DNA of 12,010 bases from Nitrososphaerota archaeon (lineage in GTDB: Archaea; Thermoproteota; EX4484-205; JAAOZO01). Below the pieces are notes generated by a model. It did no database searches, was not told the origin of the DNA, and saw only the letters and a list, made by a program, of their open reading frames with translations. The stretch lies in NCBI GenBank assembly GCA_011605715.1, contig JAAOZO010000190.1, positions 1-12,010 of the forward strand. Direction: 5' to 3'. Shown here piece by piece: positions 6,981-12,010 of this stretch. Within the stretch, counting starts at the first letter, position 1. Every line of letters begins with the position of its first letter. The translations under genes and the position numbers were made by a program.

Positions 6981-8303
6981 TTGCCAAAACAAATTAAAAT
7001 CGACGAAAAAGACAGGCTAATTTTATCTATTCTTTATGAGGATGCGCGTCTTAGGAATAAACAAATTGCTTTAAAGCTTAACTTAAGCCAAGTTACAGTT
7101 GCTAGAAGAATAAACAAAATGAGGAAACTCCAAGTAATAAAAAAGATCGTTCCGATACTAGATTATCAAAAGCTTGGTAGACCTTTTACTTACTTCATTT
7201 TGTTGGACTCAAAAGGGCTCAGTAAAAACCTAGAAAAGTATCTGGAAAATTCCTATGGAGTAATAAGCTTATACCTTCTTGAAGATGACAAAATGCTCCT
7301 AAAAGCTGTCTTTGAGGATAAGTCAGCTTTAAGCAACTTTATCGATAAACTCAAGAAATCTTTTGAGTGTCAAGTAGTTGGCTTATACGAAGTTAAGTCT
7401 TCTGTGCTTGAAGAAAGAAGTATCTTTCAGAGTTTTTCAGAATTAAGAGTTGAAACACAATTTGATGATCAATCAAAAATTACGTTAAGTAACAATAAGC
7501 TTAAGCTTACTATGGATTTAAGTCGAGGTGGAATAATTAGCGCATTAGCTCCAGCAAATGGTAGTCCTAACTTAGTTTTTTCTGAACTTGGTTTACTTTT
7601 CGATACATTCCTTGAAACCCAGTTTTGGTTAGATGAACTTCAAATAACTCGCCCATATTACGATATGAAAAGAGATGAAGATTGGGTAGAGCTAAGCTTC
7701 AGAAAGTCGATTAGGGCAATTCCTGTGCTTGAAGGTTTAGAAATAAACAAATCAGTTCATTTAGAAAAGAATTCAAACAAGATTAAAGTTAAGTATATCT
7801 TGACTAATAATGGAGAGTCACAAAAAAAGTTAACGTTTTGGATTTGTAATTACCTAAATTCTTCACTATTTCCCGAGTTGGTAATTCCTGCAGGTAATGA
7901 GCTTAGAAAAATAAAAGTCCTTAACGACTCGAGTAGAGGGTTCTTCGTTATTTCAAGCAAGGAGCCCGATGAGCTAGTCGAAAAGTATTGGCGTGGTGAG
8001 TGGAAACTTTTTATGCATCCTGAAAAGTTAACAGATAAAGTAGGGTACTTTAGTAGATTCCTAAAACTGGTTTTTATGGTTCAATTCAATCCAAGCCAAA
8101 TATGGGTCGTGAAAAGATTCTGGGGTGAAAAATATGTTAGCTTGGAGTTGGTATTCAATCCAGTGCTACTCTCTTCTAAAGAAAGTGTTAGTTATGAGTT
8201 TGCTGTATCATTGTCTTCAGAAAATTCTCTGGTTAAAGCTCTTGAAAAAAGTTTTTCAAGCTCTAACAGCCGAACGATAATACCAAAGCTTATTTCTTTT
8301 TAA
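6981..8303 (+). CDS. Lrp/AsnC-type regulator fused to a galactose-mutarotase-like sugar-binding domain
   Basis: A 440-residue protein, nearly three times the usual Lrp length (~150). Residues 5-55 are an Lrp/AsnC winged helix-turn-helix: KIDEKDRLILSILYEDARLRNKQIA, then recognition helix SQVTVARRINKM (36-47). Residues about 65-145 resemble the RAM effector/oligomerisation domain. A short linker leads to about 160-412, a beta-rich domain whose GGIISALAP (183-191), LEINKSVHLEKNSNKIKVKY (253-272) and TLTNxG-like YILTNNG patterns match the galactose-mutarotase/aldose-epimerase beta-supersandwich. The catalytic His arrangement of epimerases is not evident, so ligand sensing is more likely than catalysis. 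There is no signal peptide or membrane helix. The start is TTG at 6981, just after TATA-like CTTTATATTT at 6941-6950; no ATG is better placed. It sits between the two genes preceded by the duplicated promoter module, so it is the obvious candidate regulator of both. The HTH call is strong, the C-terminal fold is an inference from pattern. Confidence 0.78.
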   Translation: MPKQIKIDEKDRLILSILYEDARLRNKQIALKLNLSQVTVARRINKMRKLQVIKKIVPILDYQKLGRPFTYFILLDSKGLSKNLEKYLENSYGVISLYLLEDDKMLLKAVFEDKSALSNFIDKLKKSFECQVVGLYEVKSSVLEERSIFQSFSELRVETQFDDQSKITLSNNKLKLTMDLSRGGIISALAPANGSPNLVFSELGLLFDTFLETQFWLDELQITRPYYDMKRDEDWVELSFRKSIRAIPVLEGLEINKSVHLEKNSNKIKVKYILTNNGESQKKLTFWICNYLNSSLFPELVIPAGNELRKIKVLNDSSRGFFVISSKEPDELVEKYWRGEWKLFMHPEKLTDKVGYFSRFLKLVFMVQFNPSQIWVVKRFWGEKYVSLELVFNPVLLSSKESVSYEFAVSLSSENSLVKALEKSFSSSNSRTIIPKLISF

Positions 8304-8314
8304 TATAAGTACGC

Positions 8315-8340
8315 TTGTATTTTGCTTTTTCATTTGTTTT
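8315..8340 (+). terminator. T-rich tract after the regulator gene
   Basis: A run of T-rich clusters (TATTTTGCTTTTTCATTTGTTTT) begins about 12 nt after the stop codon and ends before the next promoter module. It probably separates the regulator transcript from the transporter operon. Confidence 0.45.
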
Positions 8341-8366
8341 GAATGTTATCTACTTCTTAAGCTAAG

Positions 8367-8438
8367 TTTGATACTTTCTTTCATTTTTTATGAGGTTTAT
8401 AGTGATTTTCTTTCATTTTTTCTCGAAATACTTAAAAG
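8367..8438 (+). promoter_or_regulatory. Promoter module, copy B (before the transporter operon)
   Basis: Second copy of the module at 4924-4994. It starts TTTGATACTTTCTTTCAT, has one extra T in the following T-run, and ends with the same TATA-like TACTTAAAAG (8429-8438). The ATG at 8467 lies 28 nt beyond the box, and ATG 8473 six bases further. The extra T means that a protein read through the module from TTG 8368 would diverge after seven residues from the one read in copy A, while the DNA stays similar. The module is therefore regulatory, not coding. Confidence 0.75.
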
Positions 8439-8466
8439 TATGGTAATAAATCAAATATTTAGTGAA

Positions 8467-10497
8467 ATGAAAATGAGTCAAAAATCAAATGAGCAAGAAA
8501 CTCAAGTAAATGTTCAGCAAAAGGCTCCAACAGTTTTCCCAACTAAAGCTTTCATCATTGGTCTTGCGCTTTCAATAATTGCTGCCATGCTTTGGGTTGC
8601 AAACATTCGTACCAATCTTACTTGGAACATTCCTTGGGCAGGTCTTGCTGGTCCAGATATGATTATCTTTACAGGTCTAGGCTTTGCTTTTCTAATCGTA
8701 CTTATTCCACTACTTGATAAGTTGGGAGTAAAACTTAGTTCAATGGAGTATGCCATAATATACATTATGGTCCTAATAGGTTGGACTGCTCCAGGTGTAT
8801 TTTGGCTTTGGGGTAATCAAATTTGGTCTGTTTGGACTTACTCCGGAGGAATCGTTGTTAAAGCTCTTGCAGAAACGGGTAAAATACCTTCATTCTGGTA
8901 CGTTTTAGATGAAAAGTACGCTGAAGCTTTTTACTCTGGAGGTGCTATGCCCATCGCTGCTCTCGTAGGTCCTATACTATTTTGGTCTACACTAGCAATA
9001 TTGGAAATGTTCATGGTTTTCTTCATCGCCGTTATCTTCAGGAAACAATGGGTTGAAGTCCAGGGTCTTCCATTCCCATTTGCATCTGCTGCTGTAGACT
9101 TAACTGAAATGGCTAATGTTGAGCCTCAGAGTCAAAAAGTTGCTCGCATATTTAAGGAGCGTCTGCTCTGGATAGGCTTTGCCTTAGCAGTTGTTCTTTG
9201 GGGCTTCAACATAATTCACGCATTTGTTCCTTCTATACCAAGGCTTCCAATCGATGAAATAGACCTTAACCCATGGGGTGGAGGCAACGTAGGAGTTAAT
9301 CTTGACCTTACTCCAGTACTAAGAGGGGCCTTAGTTGTGCTAAACTTTAACCCATTATGGATTGCAGCTTTCTTCCTTCTTCCACTGGATATTCTTCAAA
9401 CTATATGGATAGCCATGGTAGTATTTCAATGGCTTCTTCCTGCTGTTGGAATTTCCTTAGGAATCTTTCCTGATATATCTTCTTCAGGAGCTTGGAATGT
9501 GTGGTGGGCTTTAGGCAATGAATGGTCCGTCGCGCTTTGGTACATACTTGGTTATGGTTTCATTCAGGGTATTGGCCTCTGGGTTATCCTATCAAATCTT
9601 AAGTACTTCAAAGGCTTATTGTCTTCCATAACTAAAGGTGATGAGGAAGCTAAGCTGGGAGTTGGCGGTTTCTTGTTAGTACTAGTACTTATGTTTGCTA
9701 TCATGTTTGCAAATGGAGCCTCAATGTTTATAGTTGCCATCGCAATATTATACTTCTTACTTGTGTACATTGGAATTATGCGGTATCGTACTGAGAGCTC
9801 AACAGTTGGTGGTTTTTGGTGGTGGAACTGGACAAATGGAATTTTTGCAAACTTAGGTAATTGGCCTCTCCAAACGCCACAATCTTACATAACAATAAAT
9901 CTTACATCTGTTATGGCTGCTGGACCAGGAAATATACAATTTGCTGCTCTTTCAACTGATGCAGTTTATCTTTCCACTCACTATAAAATGAGGACTAGAG
10001 ACCTAACAATAATATTCGTTGTTACTACGATCTTAACTACAATATTTGGAGCGTTCTTCTATGCTTGGTGGGGCTACGCTGGTTTAAGAGGTCCTGGATG
10101 GTTAAACGATTATCAGGAGCCTCAAGTCGATCTTTCTTGGGTACCTTATTCTTCAGGAGTTTCCCAAAAACTAACTTCCCTTCAGCCTACGTACATTCCT
10201 TACGTCGTGGGAATAATCTTAGCAATCGTCCTCATGTGGGCAAAGGCTACTTTCGTTTCTATTCCGTTTAATCCAATAGGCCTTGTAATGGGATGCATGT
10301 ACTTCTGGCCTTGGACCTTCACATCGGTCTTTCTCGCATGGTTAGCGAAATACTTTATATTCAAAACAGGTGGAACCTCACTATACCAAAAACTGGCTAC
10401 ATCTGCAATAGGTTTCGTTGGCGGCTATTGGTTCATTAAACTACTGATGTGGTTCATCGTTAGAGCCTTCGTAGGAGTTAGTCTTCCACCTCCCTAG
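8467..10497 (+). CDS. DUF6785-type multi-pass membrane protein, OPT-like transporter
   Basis: A 676-residue integral membrane protein with about 14 hydrophobic helices, rich in Trp and Gly. I start it at ATG 8467, or possibly at 8473. A TTG at 8368 in the same frame lies inside the duplicated promoter module upstream of its TATA box and is rejected. A polar N-terminal tail of about 25 residues (KSNEQETQVNVQQK) precedes the first helix. The loop motif WVEVQGLPFPFASAAVDLTEM (LPFP at 201-204) resembles the LPFP motif of the OPT oligopeptide transporters, and the overall layout matches archaeal and planctomycete proteins grouped under DUF6785/DUF6784. No substrate is established for that family. 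It heads a transcription unit: the next gene begins 17 nt after its stop, with a Shine-Dalgarno overlapping the stop codon. The shared promoter module links it to the surface protein gene and suggests uptake of a product of the locus. Confidence 0.72.
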   Translation: MKMSQKSNEQETQVNVQQKAPTVFPTKAFIIGLALSIIAAMLWVANIRTNLTWNIPWAGLAGPDMIIFTGLGFAFLIVLIPLLDKLGVKLSSMEYAIIYIMVLIGWTAPGVFWLWGNQIWSVWTYSGGIVVKALAETGKIPSFWYVLDEKYAEAFYSGGAMPIAALVGPILFWSTLAILEMFMVFFIAVIFRKQWVEVQGLPFPFASAAVDLTEMANVEPQSQKVARIFKERLLWIGFALAVVLWGFNIIHAFVPSIPRLPIDEIDLNPWGGGNVGVNLDLTPVLRGALVVLNFNPLWIAAFFLLPLDILQTIWIAMVVFQWLLPAVGISLGIFPDISSSGAWNVWWALGNEWSVALWYILGYGFIQGIGLWVILSNLKYFKGLLSSITKGDEEAKLGVGGFLLVLVLMFAIMFANGASMFIVAIAILYFLLVYIGIMRYRTESSTVGGFWWWNWTNGIFANLGNWPLQTPQSYITINLTSVMAAGPGNIQFAALSTDAVYLSTHYKMRTRDLTIIFVVTTILTTIFGAFFYAWWGYAGLRGPGWLNDYQEPQVDLSWVPYSSGVSQKLTSLQPTYIPYVVGIILAIVLMWAKATFVSIPFNPIGLVMGCMYFWPWTFTSVFLAWLAKYFIFKTGGTSLYQKLATSAIGFVGGYWFIKLLMWFIVRAFVGVSLPPP

Positions 10498-10502
10498 GGA
10501 GG
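10496..10502 (+). promoter_or_regulatory. Shine-Dalgarno of the M28-like gene, overlapping the upstream stop
   Basis: AGGGAGG overlaps the TAG stop of the transporter gene and lies 12 nt before the ATG at 10515. It is the only strong Shine-Dalgarno besides that of the GH5 gene, as expected for the second gene of an operon, which cannot be leaderless. Confidence 0.6.
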
Positions 10503-10514
10503 CAAAAGCTATCA

Positions 10515-12010
10515 ATGAAGTTAAATAAGAAAATAATTCTAATTTTTTTTGTATTTATTTTTTTGTTTATTTTTATAGCAAGCTCATTGCATCCTTTTGT
10601 TTTATTATCTTCGCAGGGTAATGAAAAGAGTGATGACTTTTTACTTAATGAGTTAGTTAACATTTCACGTAACATTAACGTAAGTTCGGTAGTTGAACAC
10701 GTGCAATACTTTTCAAATCTAGGATCTCGCGTTACTGGGTATACTGGTTGTCAAAAAGCAGCAGAGTATATATACCAAAAATTCTTAGAGTATGGACTGT
10801 CTAATGTTAGTTATCAGTACTACAATGCTGCTATTCCAATTGACTATGAGACAAGCATAACAGTTTATCCTGAAGGTATAAAACTTCCTGCATACGCCAT
10901 TTGGCCTAATGGTGTTGCAGCTTCGTTTGTAAACATTTCAGGAAATCTTGTTTATGCCAGAGCAGGTGAATGGGGAGACTTCAACGGTAAGGAGGTAAAT
11001 GGAAGTATAGTTATACTTGATTTCAATAGTCAGAATCATTGGTTACGGGCTGCTGAACTAGGTGCGAAAGCCATTATTTTCATTGAGCCTAATAATACAA
11101 ATACGTATGAAGCTAACTTAAAGAAGCTAAACTACCTGCCGTTGAATTTTCCAAGAATTTACATTACTAGAAAGGAAGCCTCTACAATTTTAAGTATTCT
11201 TAGCAAAAATGAAGCAGTAAAAGTAAGTGTCTTTTCTAACGTGACATACGAAAAAAGAAGAGCTGCAAATGTAATTGGCTTCATAAATGGAGTTGATCCT
11301 GATCCTTCTGTTCGAAGTCAGATAGTAATATTGTTTACCCACTACGATTCTTTTTCGGTAGTTCCAGCTGTTGCTCCTGGGGCTGGGGAGGCGTTCGGAG
11401 TAGCCACCTTGTTAGAATTGGCTAAATTTTATGCTAAAAATCCACTCCCAAGAACTCTTATGTTTGTTGCTTTTTCAGGAGAAGGAGAAAGTATGCTTGG
11501 TTCTAGGACATTCATTGGTAATATCGTATGGAGAGAAGAAAACCTAACTTTGGCATCTCGTTTTGTGTCAGCATTAGGTTTTGATATCACTCCTGAGAAC
11601 AATAAAGTAGCATTGAGTTTTTCATTCATTGGTAGCCAGGATGTTTACAACTGGTATTCAGCTTACTACCAAGCGTTCATAAATAACATGAGCAACGTAT
11701 GGCAACTGTTGTACGGCAATGCTGAGATAAGTTCAATTGAAGGTTATCCTGGACAGCTTCCTACGATGATAAGTCCAATAAGCTTAGTGTCTTCTGATGC
11801 TTCTGATGCAGATTTGTTAGGAAGGTCTGGCATCTTCACTTCATTCATTTATACAGGTCATAGCTGGTATCGTTATAGGGGGACTCCTATTGACACGTTA
11901 AGCAAATATGGTTCACTTAGCAATGTTGAAAACAATCTTAAACCTCAACTTGAAGCTATATTTTCTAATGTTTACCTTCTCGCTTCTCGCCTACCAACAA
12001 AAATTATGCA
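10515..12010 (+). CDS. Membrane-anchored M28-family peptidase-like protein, degenerate metal site (3' end cut by window)
   Basis: An open frame of 498 codons runs off the window end. Residues 7-27 are a single hydrophobic signal anchor, putting the rest outside the cell. Residues about 125-235 look like a protease-associated (PA) domain (GNLVYARAGEW...GSIVILDF...AAELGAKAIIF), and from about 250 an M28 aminopeptidase core follows: VILFTHYDS with His276 and Asp278, GVATLLELA, FVAFSGEGESMLGS, GFDIT. Aligned by eye with Streptomyces griseus aminopeptidase, the bridging Asp is Gly291 (PGAGEAFG), the first catalytic Glu is kept (Glu323), the second is Gly324, the later Asp is kept (Asp357), and the last His of the usual YHTPxDT motif is missing (YRGTPIDT, 454-461). 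A two-zinc peptidase centre therefore looks incomplete, so this may be a binding or accessory protein. It is co-transcribed with the transporter. Confidence 0.8.
   Translation, partial: MKLNKKIILIFFVFIFLFIFIASSLHPFVLLSSQGNEKSDDFLLNELVNISRNINVSSVVEHVQYFSNLGSRVTGYTGCQKAAEYIYQKFLEYGLSNVSYQYYNAAIPIDYETSITVYPEGIKLPAYAIWPNGVAASFVNISGNLVYARAGEWGDFNGKEVNGSIVILDFNSQNHWLRAAELGAKAIIFIEPNNTNTYEANLKKLNYLPLNFPRIYITRKEASTILSILSKNEAVKVSVFSNVTYEKRRAANVIGFINGVDPDPSVRSQIVILFTHYDSFSVVPAVAPGAGEAFGVATLLELAKFYAKNPLPRTLMFVAFSGEGESMLGSRTFIGNIVWREENLTLASRFVSALGFDITPENNKVALSFSFIGSQDVYNWYSAYYQAFINNMSNVWQLLYGNAEISSIEGYPGQLPTMISPISLVSSDASDADLLGRSGIFTSFIYTGHSWYRYRGTPIDTLSKYGSLSNVENNLKPQLEAIFSNVYLLASRLPTKIM

Noticed and set aside
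8368..8466. N-terminal extension of the transporter from TTG 8368
   Set aside because: Same reason as the other copy; an indel between the copies shows that the protein frame is not conserved.
10065..10271. Second plus-strand open frame inside the transporter gene
   Set aside because: It overlaps clear membrane-protein coding sequence in another frame and its translation has no recognisable features.
1..12010. CRISPR arrays, tRNA or rRNA genes, insertion sequences, C/D-box RNAs
   Set aside because: No regularly spaced repeats, cloverleaf-like segments, transposase genes or C/D box pairs were seen on either strand.

Overview
The window looks like the chromosome of a thermophilic archaeon, probably of the Thermoproteota/Bathyarchaeia/Brockarchaeota kind. 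The DNA is AT-rich. Genes mostly lack a strong Shine-Dalgarno site and instead have a TATA-like box about 25-35 nt before the start codon, as expected for leaderless or short-leader transcripts. Some starts are TTG, and transcripts end in T-rich tracts. An Lrp/AsnC-type regulator and a DUF6785-type membrane protein fit this. The lineage is an inference; no rRNA or tRNA is present to settle it.

Layout: (1) 44-1156, a URO-D/MtaA-fold protein, converging on (2) 1171-2133 (minus), a CE7 acetyl-esterase. (3) 2213-3103 (plus) is an EamA/DMT permease, divergent from the esterase. (4) 3233-4723 is a GH5 glycosidase of endoglycoceramidase-like type. (5) 5018-6715 is a membrane-anchored surface protein resembling (alpha/alpha)6-toroid glycosidases or lyases. 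(6) 6981-8303 is a fusion of an Lrp/AsnC DNA-binding half with a C-terminal galactose-mutarotase-like beta-sandwich. (7) 8467-10497 is a ~14-helix DUF6785/OPT-like transporter, followed 17 nt later by (8) 10515 to beyond the window end, a membrane-anchored M28-fold protein with a degenerate metal site.

Genes 4-8 look like a carbohydrate or glycoconjugate utilisation locus: a glycosidase, a surface sugar-active protein, a transporter with a surface M28-like partner, and a one-component regulator that appears to join a sugar-binding fold to an Lrp-type DNA-binding domain. The strongest support for co-regulation is a ~72-bp promoter module found twice (4924-4994 and 8367-8438), in front of the surface protein and of the transporter operon, flanking the regulator gene. 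The two copies end in the same TATA-like box. They differ by a one-base indel that would put them in different reading frames, so the conservation is at DNA level. This also means the true starts of genes 5 and 7 lie downstream, at 5018 and 8467, rather than at the TTG codons inside the repeat.

The esterase, the EamA permease and the URO-D protein may serve the same biology (deacetylation, export or import, methyl-group metabolism), but only proximity suggests it. Arginine codon use in genes 4 and 5 differs clearly from gene 1, hinting that the glycosidase pair has a different history.
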